From contig NZ_CP145904.1 in assembly GCF_036895565.1 (NCBI RefSeq), forward strand, positions 992,001 to 1,056,000: DNA of 64,000 bases, written 5' to 3'. This DNA is from Flavobacterium sp. KS-LB2. GTDB lineage: Bacteria > Bacteroidota > Bacteroidia > Flavobacteriales > Flavobacteriaceae. Below are positions 55,601-63,449 of the stretch, in pieces; the first letter of the stretch is position 1, and each line of letters starts with the position of its first letter. The position numbers were made by a program, and so were the translations under genes. The notes beneath the pieces were generated by a model. It had not been told where the DNA came from, made no database searches, and saw only the letters and a program-made list of their open reading frames with translations.

Positions 55601-55725
55601 AACGTTCTCGCGCTACAGCGGGTTTGGGACTAAATTAAGCCCTATTTTCGGATTTGCCAAATATTCCCAAATACAAAAATAACTTTCCATTAAGCCTATT
55701 GCCCAAATCCGTTGTAGCGTGTGTT
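55601..55725 (-). repeat. attC-like site E4
   Basis: AAC 55601-55603 to GTT 55723-55725, 125 bp. The best-preserved stem: CGCTACAGCGGGTTTGGG pairs with CCCAAATCCGTTGTAGCG with G-U pairs and one mismatch, while the short spacers between stem and AAC/GTT do not pair. Confidence 0.8.
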
Positions 55726-55750
55726 AGCGGTAGTGGCTATATTTTCATCG

Positions 55751-57589
55751 TTAATTCAATTTAGCAATTATGGTATTGTATATATTTATAAATTCATCGT
55801 TTGTACCGTCATACCAAGTCAATCGTAATTCTTCAAATGTCAGATTATTATAGTGATGTTCGGCAACTTTACTTCCACCTAAATGACCTCTAATTCCGCT
55901 ATCAGGGTAATTTTTACAAAGATTTTTTGCGTGGTCAAAATCTGTATATGTAATTGCACAACCAGGAACAAGTCTTTGTAATGCTGTTGGATGGATATAG
56001 TTTTCCAAAAGCCGTTTTTGAGAAATAGCAAAGTCAGTTCCATTGGTTAAGCCATAATCAATAAGATTTGTTTCATTTGGAGAAACATCTGCTACATTTT
56101 CTTTGTCGCTGTCAAGAAAAATGAAAAACGGTTTTTCCAGTTTTGTAAAAAGGTCAAGATTTATCCAGTGTTTTACACCACCACAACCGCCAATCGGAAT
56201 AATGTTTATGTTCAATTCTTCAAACGTCTGCGGAATTAAACCATTTTGCTTATATAGATTGGCTTTGTGGTGCATTGCATTTGCATCGTCAATTCCCTCA
56301 ACAAGAAACAAAAGTCTTGATGTTGAAAATAATGGTGTAAAAGTATTATCGGGTTTAATTCCCAAATCTTTTGCAAGCTCCTTATAATCAATATTTGTTT
56401 GATTTACTGTATAAACATTTTCAGGTTTAGAAATATGAATGATGTTGTCTTTTTTTGTATTACCTACAATAGTTGGCGAATGTGTAGAAGTTATTACTTG
56501 ATAACCATTTTCTGTTAACAAATTCAATTTATCAAATAAACTATTTTGTGCTGATGGATGCAAGAATGTTTCAGGCTCTTCAAATCCGAAAATAATTTGT
56601 TGGGTTTCGTATGTTCTTTGAGTTTCGGCTAAATACTCAAAGTATGACATCATTGTAATTCTTCTAAATCCATCGCCTCTTGAACTTAGTGGAATGTTGT
56701 TGCCGTTTGCGGTACTTATAAATGATGTAGAAATCAATTTGCTCCAGTCAAATTCAACTTTTGGTTCAACCTTGTCGGTTGATTTTAAGACATCATTAAT
56801 TTTGTCAGTTACTTTCTGTAGAACAGCACCCAGCTTAACTTTAATGGTTTCTTCTATTTCGTCAGTATCAACTTCATTTTGGATTAATTTAAATGCCATA
56901 TCTTTAAAATACTTTTGAATAGCTGTATCTGTATCAGAAAGAGAAGTATCAGCTTTAAAATATTGGAATGAAGGCAAGGCTTTTTTGATTGCATCTCCAA
57001 TTGCTTTTAGCTTAGTCGTTCCCGAACTTGGTATTTCTTCGTATTCGTATGTAAAAGCAATATTATTTTGTAGATTAAAATTCCTCAGCTTTTCTCTCTT
57101 TTCAACATTATTATAAGCATCTCCATTCCCTTTTGCTGTGGGAATGCCATTTACATTACATTGAGCAATTAGTTGTTGCTCTGTTTTGAATATAAAATCG
57201 TTTGTTCCATCATATTTTTTTCTAACAGTGTAAGTTTTTGGTTTTGCAACATTTGTTTCTGTTATATTCCAAATTTTTTTCCATACTAATAATCCATCTT
57301 CGTTTACTAATTCTTCGGCTTCAATAGTAGTTAGTATTTCTTCACCAAGTAAATATTGTATATTTTCACAATCAAAGAAAAGCTCAACGGAAATTATATT
57401 TTCTTCCGATTGAACGTTGTAATCAGATCTTGCAGGATTATTTTCATTTAGAGAAGCATCAATAGCTTTGAGAACAGTTGATTTTCCAGCATCATTCTGT
57501 CCGATAATACAATTAAATAAGTCAAAATTAACGGTAGTAGTACCATTAATTCCTCTGTAATTACTTATGATAACTTTTCTTAAAATCAT
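55751..57589 (-). CDS. OLD-family ATP-dependent nuclease (AAA + TOPRIM)
   Basis: A 612-residue OLD-like protein. An N-terminal ABC/AAA ATPase has Walker A GQNDAGKST (30-38), a signature-like SSRGDGFRRI, Walker B GFEEPETFLHP near 336 and THSPTIV. The C-terminal TOPRIM nuclease shows LFLVEGIDD near 428 (metal Glu) and FLDSDKEN near 490 (DxD). The domain order matches class 1 OLD nucleases and the GajA subunit of Gabija, but no GajB-like helicase shares its unit. A single-gene defence cassette is likely; the trigger is unknown. Confidence 0.88.
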   Translation of the reverse strand: MILRKVIISNYRGINGTTTVNFDLFNCIIGQNDAGKSTVLKAIDASLNENNPARSDYNVQSEENIISVELFFDCENIQYLLGEEILTTIEAEELVNEDGLLVWKKIWNITETNVAKPKTYTVRKKYDGTNDFIFKTEQQLIAQCNVNGIPTAKGNGDAYNNVEKREKLRNFNLQNNIAFTYEYEEIPSSGTTKLKAIGDAIKKALPSFQYFKADTSLSDTDTAIQKYFKDMAFKLIQNEVDTDEIEETIKVKLGAVLQKVTDKINDVLKSTDKVEPKVEFDWSKLISTSFISTANGNNIPLSSRGDGFRRITMMSYFEYLAETQRTYETQQIIFGFEEPETFLHPSAQNSLFDKLNLLTENGYQVITSTHSPTIVGNTKKDNIIHISKPENVYTVNQTNIDYKELAKDLGIKPDNTFTPLFSTSRLLFLVEGIDDANAMHHKANLYKQNGLIPQTFEELNINIIPIGGCGGVKHWINLDLFTKLEKPFFIFLDSDKENVADVSPNETNLIDYGLTNGTDFAISQKRLLENYIHPTALQRLVPGCAITYTDFDHAKNLCKNYPDSGIRGHLGGSKVAEHHYNNLTFEELRLTWYDGTNDEFINIYNTIIAKLN

Positions 57590-57654
57590 TTTTTTTATTT
57601 TTATTATCTAATGGTGATTGATGAATTCTCCCACTCTGCGGTGCCATTACCGCT

Positions 57655-57778
57655 AACGTTCCCGCGCTACACGCAGGCTGGGATTAAAGATGCGTAATCT
57701 TTCGGTTAAAAACAAATGTATCAAATACAAACTATTTTCAAATTAAACCAATTGCCCAGCTTGCTTGTAGCGTGTGTT
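57655..57778 (-). repeat. attC-like site E5
   Basis: AAC 57655-57657 to GTT 57776-57778, 124 bp, nearly identical along its length to E12. The central part carries a minus-strand promoter-like CAAATGTA (57713-57720, reads TACATTTG) and CAAA 18 bp away. Confidence 0.8.
57713..57742 (-). promoter_or_regulatory. Outward promoter inside site E5
   Basis: On the minus strand TTTG (57742-57739), an 18-bp spacer, and TACATTTG (57720-57713) match the Bacteroidetes -33/-7 layout. It points toward the OLD nuclease gene, which has no such match in its own short upstream sequence. Confidence 0.45.
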
Positions 57779-57791
57779 AGCAGTTGTCTTT

Positions 57792-58595
57792 TTATATTAT
57801 TTCACTATTTATTGAGCTTTCAATTCCTTTCATTATCATTTCATATAATTCTTTCGATAATTCAGTATATAGTTTTTCTTTTTCTTCTTTTTCGAACCAC
57901 ATATCGTTCCAAGAACCCATCCCACCAAAAACTAGCGCTTTGCTTGCTGACATTAATAATTGCTTGTTATTGATTTCATAATTTTTCCAACAGACTAAAT
58001 CTGTATGGTAAAAATCTATTTCTGGATTTTCACTATCTAGAGTGATTTTACTATTCTCAAATGTTTTACCCCAATTTTCTGTAGTTTCTTGGTATGCAAA
58101 TTCTGTGATTTTTTCGAGGACATTTTTTAAATTATCCCTAATTTCTAAAGTATTATATTGACGATTTATTATTGCTCTTTTTGAAATCGATTTGCCATAA
58201 ATTACATTCCAAGGTTTATCTTTAATTTCTTTATTATGGTTCCAATTACTAATCCAAAAATCAGAATGATTTTTATAAATACATTCAATGTACCAATTTC
58301 CACCACCACCAACAAAAGCTGAAGTTCTGTAATCATCGTCGTTTTCTGATTGATAATAAAGTGATAGTTTTTGACAACCATTTTTTTTTAAAAAGCCAAA
58401 CCATTCAATTGGGTTATTTGCAACTATAATTTCTTTGTCTTTAGTAAATAAGTTTTTCTTCATTTCTCTAAAGTCAACAACATTGCAATGTTGAAAAGTT
58501 GAGTTTTTCGGATAAAACTCATTTGTGTCATCGTTTTTTAAATATTCATTTCCATAAGACACAGTTGCAATTGTTTGAGCTAATATTCCTGTCAT
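57792..58595 (-). CDS. Protein of unknown function (cassette E5-E6)
   Basis: A 267-residue soluble protein without signal or membrane segment. It contains aromatic-rich motifs (GGGGNWYIECIYKNHSDFWISNWN and FGGMGSWNDMWFEKEEKEKLY), but no family comes to mind. The GMGSWNDM stretch recurs in some predicted immunity/antitoxin-like proteins, which is a guess only. Single-gene cassette, starting 28 bp from E6. Confidence 0.7.
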   Translation of the reverse strand: MTGILAQTIATVSYGNEYLKNDDTNEFYPKNSTFQHCNVVDFREMKKNLFTKDKEIIVANNPIEWFGFLKKNGCQKLSLYYQSENDDDYRTSAFVGGGGNWYIECIYKNHSDFWISNWNHNKEIKDKPWNVIYGKSISKRAIINRQYNTLEIRDNLKNVLEKITEFAYQETTENWGKTFENSKITLDSENPEIDFYHTDLVCWKNYEINNKQLLMSASKALVFGGMGSWNDMWFEKEEKEKLYTELSKELYEMIMKGIESSINSEII

Positions 58596-58622
58596 TTCGT
58601 ATTTTTTGTTAAGATAACTGCT

Positions 58623-58747
58623 AACGTTCTGGTACTACAGCGGGTTTGGGACTAAATTAAGATTTATTTTTCGGTTATCACTAAACATCCAAGTACAAAA
58701 CCATTTTCCCATTAAGCCAATTGCCCAAATCCGTTGTAGTAGCTGTT
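58623..58747 (-). repeat. attC-like site E6
   Basis: AAC 58623-58625 to GTT 58745-58747, 125 bp. The left arm TACTACAGCGGGTTTGGG resembles E4. The stop codon of the adjacent membrane-protein gene (58746-58748) falls inside the GTT edge. Confidence 0.75.
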
Positions 58748-59033
58748 AGCGGTAGTTGTGTTTAACCCATTCGTTTACATAATAACCGAACTGAGAAAAA
58801 ATTAGCATTTCTATTATTTGCATTGTTAATATTGACAATTCAACTTGAAGAATGAAGGAATATTTTTTGATTAGTAACAAAATTAAATTTAATACAAGCT
58901 GTAACATTCCGAACATAACATTAAATATTACAATAGCCATATCTCCGCCGGAAACACCAATATATTTATAAAAAATGAAAACAAATGCCAATAAAGAAAT
59001 TAGAGCATTAATGATGATAAACTTTTTTAGCAT
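58746..59033 (-). CDS. Small three-helix membrane protein
   Basis: A 95-residue protein with three predicted membrane helices (IIINALISLLAFVFIFY, MAIVIFNVMFGMLQLVLNLILLLI and VELSILTMQIIEMLIF). Its stop TAA is formed in GCTAAC of site E6, so the coding region runs into the site. Function unknown; may be coupled to the secreted neighbour. Confidence 0.65.
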   Translation of the reverse strand: MLKKFIIINALISLLAFVFIFYKYIGVSGGDMAIVIFNVMFGMLQLVLNLILLLIKKYSFILQVELSILTMQIIEMLIFSQFGYYVNEWVKHNYR

Positions 59034-59074
59034 TTTAGTTTTTTTAAATTCTATTTTAGTTTTGATTTTAATGT

Positions 59075-59446
59075 TTAATCGGAACCTAAATATTTAGTTT
59101 TACCGTTTTTAATATCAACTTCAGCAAAACTATGTTTTCCAAAAACAATTAATAATTTATCTGTTTCTGGTTTGATAACTCTTATTTCTGATTTTCCAAC
59201 ACTCGGTTTACCGCAAACTGAAATTATATTTGTTTGCCATTTTAATTTTCCTTTTTCGTAAGCTGACAAAGTTTGAATATCTTTTTCAATGTAATAGACA
59301 GTATTATTACTTTTTATTCCGCGCATTTTTGGCTCGAAAGAAAGATTCAATTCTGTTTTTTTTGAAATTAGATTTTTATCGAAATTTTGAGCAAAGCTTG
59401 TCTGAGTAAAAATAATTAAAACTAAGAATTTAAAAATGTTCTTCAT
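59075..59446 (-). CDS. Exported protein of unknown function
   Basis: A 123-residue secreted protein starting MKNIFKFLVLIIFTQTSFAQ at 59446. The remainder alternates beta strands with AYEKGKLKWQTNIIS and FAEVDIKNGKTKYLG, like PQQ-type repeat fragments. It is upstream of the small membrane protein in the same two-gene cassette. Confidence 0.65.
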   Translation of the reverse strand: MKNIFKFLVLIIFTQTSFAQNFDKNLISKKTELNLSFEPKMRGIKSNNTVYYIEKDIQTLSAYEKGKLKWQTNIISVCGKPSVGKSEIRVIKPETDKLLIVFGKHSFAEVDIKNGKTKYLGSD

Positions 59447-59474
59447 AAGCAAAATCGTGTTTACAATTACCGTT

Positions 59475-59594
59475 AACGTCCCGCTGCCTGTGGTCTGTTG
59501 TGGGATTTCGTAAGCAGAGTATTTTCGGCTTAACGAAAATATGATTGCGAAATGCTAATTCCACTAAACCCCACAATAGCCACAGACAGCTGTT
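59475..59594 (-). repeat. attC-like site E7
   Basis: AAC 59475-59477 to GTT 59592-59594, 120 bp. A distinct arm type: GCTGCCTGTGGTCTGTTGTGGG pairs with CCCCACAATAGCCACAGACAGC. Confidence 0.7.
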
Positions 59595-59679
59595 ATGCCT
59601 ACGGTTTTTTATTTATTTCAATATTCGGTTACGCTTCTGCACCGTTTTTAAGTCGGAAACAATATAAAATTAAATTATT

Positions 59680-59862
59680 ATGTCAGAAAAAATCAACTTA
59701 GTTATTCCTTCGGAATTTTATGCAAAAATTGATTCTTTGTTTAAACTTTTACAAGAGTCTATTGAATTAGAAAAAAAATTACTTGAACACGATTTAAAAA
59801 TCTATTTAGTTCCGATAAATGGTAATCCTGTTCCATTAATAAATTCAGTAACAAGTTTGTAA
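59680..59862 (+). CDS. Small plus-strand ORF in cassette E7-E8
   Basis: A 60-residue ORF (NLVIPSEFYAKIDSLFKLLQESIELE) with an acidic/helical composition. It overlaps the 3' end of the minus-strand 91-residue ORF by 61 bp. No family recognised. Its reading frame opens well outside the site, so it is plausible but weak. Confidence 0.4.
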   Translation: MSEKINLVIPSEFYAKIDSLFKLLQESIELEKKLLEHDLKIYLVPINGNPVPLINSVTSL

Positions 59863-60077
59863 TTTATTTCTTTTACTTCTTCTATTTGTGTTTCAGATAA
59901 AGAATTTTTAGAGACAAAATCATTTCCTAAGTCCTTTAACTTAACATCTAAATCTACAAGTATTTCTTTGAACGATTCTAATTGCTCGGCTAATCCTTTT
60001 AATGAATTAGTATTGTCTGTAAAATTTCTTTTTACAGATTCAATTTCTTTTTCGGCTAGTATTTTATATTCTTTCAT
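59802..60077 (-). CDS. Coiled-coil protein of unknown function
   Basis: A 91-residue, almost wholly helical protein with heptad-like segments (AEKEIESVKRNFTDNTNSLKGLAEQL and LETFKEILVDLDVKLKDLGN-like stretch). No signal peptide. It is the gene oriented toward site E7, and its 3' end overlaps the plus-strand ORF. Confidence 0.55.
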   Translation of the reverse strand: MKEYKILAEKEIESVKRNFTDNTNSLKGLAEQLESFKEILVDLDVKLKDLGNDFVSKNSLSETQIEEVKEINYKLVTEFINGTGLPFIGTK

Positions 60078-60114
60078 TTTTATGTTTGTTTAAGGTTCTG
60101 TTAAACTGAGGCAT

Positions 60115-60238
60115 AACGTTCCGGCGCTTGGCGAGGTTGCGAACTTCGGAACTTATTATTTTCTGTTAAAGATAAAATTTCTTGCGAAACGTGAACGTGA
60201 ATTTACTAAAAAATTCGCAATCTTGCCAAACGCCTGTT
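60115..60238 (-). repeat. attC-like site E8
   Basis: AAC 60115-60117 to GTT 60236-60238, 124 bp. The arms match E1 (GCTTGGCGAGGTTGCGAAC and TTCGCAATCTTGCCAAAC). The 3' end of ThsA lies 14 bp to its right. Confidence 0.78.
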
Positions 60239-60251
60239 ATAGGCAGTAGTT

Positions 60252-61094
60252 TTATATTCCTAATTCTATTGATTTAATATTGAACAAGTTAATTTGACTT
60301 ATTTTATCTTTATGTATAACAATTGTTAATTTAGCAGGATGTTTAAATTTCATTTCACTTAATTTAAATGTCCATAACATTATCTTTAATAAATCTTCAT
60401 CGCTTATGTTTTTGTGTTCTTTTATTCGTGTGATTCCAGAACCGAAAACAGGAACGGAAACAGTTTTTTGAGCGTAAACACGGTTGACTCTATCCCAAAA
60501 ATTAATCAAAAATTCTATGTATTCGGACATTGTCAGAGTTGCTTTATTATGCTCATCAAATTTAGAAAATGCAGTTAGTATAAATTCGTCATAAACAAAA
60601 ATTGTACTTAATTTAAATTGTACAGTTTTACCGCCCAATCTTCTATTAACTTGATTATTAATCACGTCTAATTCATCTGATTTTTCTACTATAAAATCAT
60701 CAAGTTCCTTTATTTTTCCGCTAAAATATTTATTAATAAAAATACCATTAAGTGATTTATTAGATATTATTTTATCATCAACTATAGTGTCAAAATACTC
60801 GTTAAATGCTATAGTTTTAAGACCGTCTTCAGAAAATAAATCACCACATTTTATATTTACATTACTACCATCAATATCAATATTTATATTAGTAAGCTTA
60901 TTAGCTCTATACCAAATAATTAAATATATAATTATTAAAATAAAAAAAGATAAATAACCAAAATATTTTAAACATTCTTTATTCTCTTCGGGTACAATAT
61001 TAAAAAGTAGTATGAATGATAAAATACCAGATATTGCAGAAAAATATATCCAGAATTTGTTTCTAACACCTTTGTCAAAAAAGTTAACTTTCAT
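60252..61094 (-). CDS. thsA: Thoeris effector ThsA (two TM helices + macro domain)
   Basis: A 280-residue protein. TM helices lie near 14-33 and 44-62, followed by the macro domain of the ThsA family: NIKCGDLFSEDGLKTIAFNEYFDT near 80-103, ISNKSLNGIF, and later VPVFGSGITR. This TM-macro type is the effector of one Thoeris class, in which the macro domain senses a nucleotide signal made by the TIR protein and the membrane part kills the cell. It is 6 bp downstream of thsB. Two genes make a complete system within one cassette. Confidence 0.88.
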   Translation of the reverse strand: MKVNFFDKGVRNKFWIYFSAISGILSFILLFNIVPEENKECLKYFGYLSFFILIIIYLIIWYRANKLTNINIDIDGSNVNIKCGDLFSEDGLKTIAFNEYFDTIVDDKIISNKSLNGIFINKYFSGKIKELDDFIVEKSDELDVINNQVNRRLGGKTVQFKLSTIFVYDEFILTAFSKFDEHNKATLTMSEYIEFLINFWDRVNRVYAQKTVSVPVFGSGITRIKEHKNISDEDLLKIMLWTFKLSEMKFKHPAKLTIVIHKDKISQINLFNIKSIELGI

Positions 61095-61100
61095 AATTAG

Positions 61101-61664
61101 TTATTTATAAAAATAATCATTCGGATTTTTTCCAGAATCTATTCTAAAATCTGAATTATTTAAAGCCATTTTTATAGTGTCTTTATTAATAGGAACATGT
61201 AATACAGGTACTTTGGATTTAGAATCTCTGAATACTGGTAATTTATTCCATAAATTTTTTACGACATTATTTAAATTATTTTTATCAGAAGTAAGTAAAT
61301 CATCCTTTGTTTTTAATTCAGGATATATGACAATAAGAGGTAGACCAAGACTATTTACTCCATACTCAATTTCTTCTCTTACTGCTCTTGAATTCAGAGT
61401 GTTGCTACTTAGAAATAAGACAATGTTTTTAGAGTTTCTAAGTCTCTCTCTAAGTCGGGGTTTAAGTGTCGTCTCCCAATCACTATTATCTCGGACGTTA
61501 TAAGTAGTATCGTGTGCATTGTTAAATGGAAAAGAATTATCTAATCCTTTCCACGCTTTGAGCATATTGTAATAACAAAAATCTTTAGTTGCGTGAGCGC
61601 CAAGAGATGATTCATTAAATGGTTCACTTACATAAAATGCACAATAATTGTAAATTTTACTCAT
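61101..61664 (-). CDS. thsB: Thoeris sensor ThsB (TIR-like domain)
   Basis: A 187-residue TIR-like (ThsB/DUF1863-type) protein. YNYCAFYVSEPF is the first strand; later KNIVLFLSSNTLNSRAVREEIEYGVNSLGLPLIVIYPE is the typical TIR core. Glu98 (REEI) is the likely catalytic residue, equivalent to the WVxxEI Glu. It would detect phage and produce an ADP-ribose-derived signal. Directly upstream of the membrane/macro effector; the pairing is what identifies Thoeris. Confidence 0.88.
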   Translation of the reverse strand: MSKIYNYCAFYVSEPFNESSLGAHATKDFCYYNMLKAWKGLDNSFPFNNAHDTTYNVRDNSDWETTLKPRLRERLRNSKNIVLFLSSNTLNSRAVREEIEYGVNSLGLPLIVIYPELKTKDDLLTSDKNNLNNVVKNLWNKLPVFRDSKSKVPVLHVPINKDTIKMALNNSDFRIDSGKNPNDYFYK

Positions 61665-61724
61665 AATTTATTTTGGATAATTGGTTATTAAATTTATGCG
61701 TTGTTCTTCGGTACTATTGCCTAT

Positions 61725-61849
61725 AACGTTCCCTTGCTACAAGAGGTTTGGGGTTAAATTAAGCCTTATTTTCGGATTTGCCTAAACATCCCTGATATAA
61801 GACTATTTTTAAATTAAGCCAATTGCCCAAATCTCTTGTAGCAAGTGTT
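61725..61849 (-). repeat. attC-like site E9
   Basis: AAC 61725-61727 to GTT 61847-61849, 125 bp. Arms: CTTGCTACAAGAGGTTTGGG and CCCAAATCTCTTGTAGCAAG, an 18-bp-plus pairing with few mismatches. Confidence 0.78.
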
Positions 61850-61861
61850 GGCAGATGGCTT

Positions 61862-62383
61862 TTATTTTCCATTCATAAAACTTTCAGTTGTTTCCCATTT
61901 TTTGTCTTCAACTATTTCATAGGTAAAAGAACGGATTAAATTTTCTTTTTTAATTTCCGTTTGTAACCATTCATTTATTTTAGCCTTATCTCGAACATAT
62001 AGATAAATGTTTAAATGATTACTATTAAACAAATGTCCAACATTGTGAACAGGTGATATTTTAGACATATTTTTTACTAATTCATCTTCAAATTGATTAG
62101 TTAGTTTGCTTTCATCTTCTAAAGGCAACCCGTTTGCACTACAATTCTTTGGATTCAATTCAATATCTATTTTCAAACTCCACGGATAATTAAACTTTTC
62201 ATTATAATTCTTATATCCTCTATTAAAAGCTCCTATAGCAATACTGCCATCAGAATATTGAGCTTTAATTACTCCTAATTTTTCTACGGGATAAGAAACT
62301 TTAAATTCTTCTTTTTTTACATCCTTGCAATTCCAAAATATACTGAAAATTCCCATTGTTAATATTAAAATTTTGTTTTTCAT
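61862..62383 (-). CDS. Lipoprotein of unknown function (DUF695-like)
   Basis: A 173-residue lipoprotein starting MKNKILILTMGIFSIFWNC at 62383. NYPWSLKIDIELNP followed by LEDESKLTNQFEDEL and VGHLFNSNHLNIYLYVRDKAKINEW recall the DUF695 layout, at low confidence. Single-gene cassette between E9 and E10, its stop 12 bp from E9. Confidence 0.6.
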   Translation of the reverse strand: MKNKILILTMGIFSIFWNCKDVKKEEFKVSYPVEKLGVIKAQYSDGSIAIGAFNRGYKNYNEKFNYPWSLKIDIELNPKNCSANGLPLEDESKLTNQFEDELVKNMSKISPVHNVGHLFNSNHLNIYLYVRDKAKINEWLQTEIKKENLIRSFTYEIVEDKKWETTESFMNGK

Positions 62384-62432
62384 TCGTTTCGTTAGGTTAT
62401 TGAATTCTTCTTCTTTTTTTAAGCTTTCTGCC

Positions 62433-62562
62433 AACGGTCCGATGCTTGTATCGTCGTTGCGGATGAATTAAAAACCATGCTCAAAAACACAAACTAATTT
62501 TTAAATTAAACCTTATGATTGAAAGTACAAACCCAATGCCGCAATGCGTACAAGCAGCTGTT
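62433..62562 (-). repeat. attC-like site E10
   Basis: AAC 62433-62435 to GTT 62560-62562, 130 bp, the most diverged. Its left arm GCTTGTATCGTCGTTGCGG matches the right arm CCGCAATGCGTACAAGC with mismatches. Confidence 0.65.
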
Positions 62563-62673
62563 AGCAGTTGTTCACCTACGCATAGACAAATTTTCTTTGC
62601 ATTATTCAATATCGAAAATAGAGATTTTTTTAGTTCAATAACTAAAACGCATATTTTTACAGCACCATTAATT

Positions 62674-62784
62674 ATGGATTCTAAAATATTCATTAATTCA
62701 GAATTAGCAGAAAAATTTATAAAACAAAATAAATTAAAAGGTTTTTCGGTTTGTCGAATTACTCCACAATATTCTTTTGAATAA
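62674..62784 (+). CDS. Short plus-strand ORF or gene fragment
   Basis: A 36-residue frame MDSKIFINSELAEKFIKQNK... ends in TAA 5 bp before the AAC edge of E11. The same frame extends upstream to the site without a start, so it may be the C-terminus of a larger immunity-like (Imm11/DUF1629-like) protein cut down to a fragment. The unit is only 357 bp including its site. Confidence 0.35.
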   Translation: MDSKIFINSELAEKFIKQNKLKGFSVCRITPQYSFE

Positions 62785-62789
62785 CTGCT

Positions 62790-62914
62790 AACGTTCCCGC
62801 GCTACACACAGGCTGGGATTAAGAAAGCCTAAACTTTAGGTTAAAAACTAATTTTTCAAATACAAAACCATTTTCAAATTAAGCCAAATGCCCAGCTTGC
62901 TTGTAGCGTGTGTT
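62790..62914 (-). repeat. attC-like site E11
   Basis: AAC 62790-62792 to GTT 62912-62914, 125 bp. Arms GCGCTACACACAGGCTGGG and CCCAGCTTGCTTGTAGCGTG, the E5/E12 type. Confidence 0.78.
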
Positions 62915-62924
62915 AGCAGCTGGC

Positions 62925-63410
62925 TTATCCATTTATGGACTTTAGTAATTCGTTGGCTTTTATAAAGACTTTCACCTCTTCTCTTATATCGTCATAACTT
63001 TTTAAATTTGTTAGAGGAGTTATATTTTGATTTTGAAAATAAAATCTCTTTTTATTAAATAAGTTTTTTTTCCCACGCAATATAAACAGCTCAACGTATA
63101 TGGGTTTTGTATTATAGTAATAATATATCCAAAATTCTTTTGAGTCAGTTTGGTTATAATTAATTCTCACAATTTCGTTCGAGTATTTTAAAATTCTAGT
63201 ATTAATTTTACTTGATGTTGTAGGTTCACCATTAATTTTTGCGTGTCCAGGAATTTCATAAATACTTTGAATTTCTTCAGGAGTAAAACTAGAAATACTA
63301 TCAACATATTTTACATGAGATTTAATAAAATTGATTTCAATTAGATTATCAATTTTTTTTTGACCAAATAAAAATATTGGTAATAGCATCAGGATAATTT
63401 TTAGTTTCAT
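62925..63410 (-). CDS. Exported protein of unknown function
   Basis: A 161-residue protein with a signal peptide (IILMLLPIFLFGQ). It has a beta-rich part with FWIYYYYNTKPIYVELFILRGKK and a final helix. No family is recognised. Single-gene cassette between E11 and E12. Confidence 0.65.
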   Translation of the reverse strand: MKLKIILMLLPIFLFGQKKIDNLIEINFIKSHVKYVDSISSFTPEEIQSIYEIPGHAKINGEPTTSSKINTRILKYSNEIVRINYNQTDSKEFWIYYYYNTKPIYVELFILRGKKNLFNKKRFYFQNQNITPLTNLKSYDDIREEVKVFIKANELLKSING

Positions 63411-63449
63411 TTCAATATTATTTTTTCTTTTATCATTTAGCTTGCTGCT

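Noticed and set aside
55751..57589. Gabija or PARIS system
   Set aside because: Only the OLD-type protein is present in the unit; the required partner gene is absent on either side.
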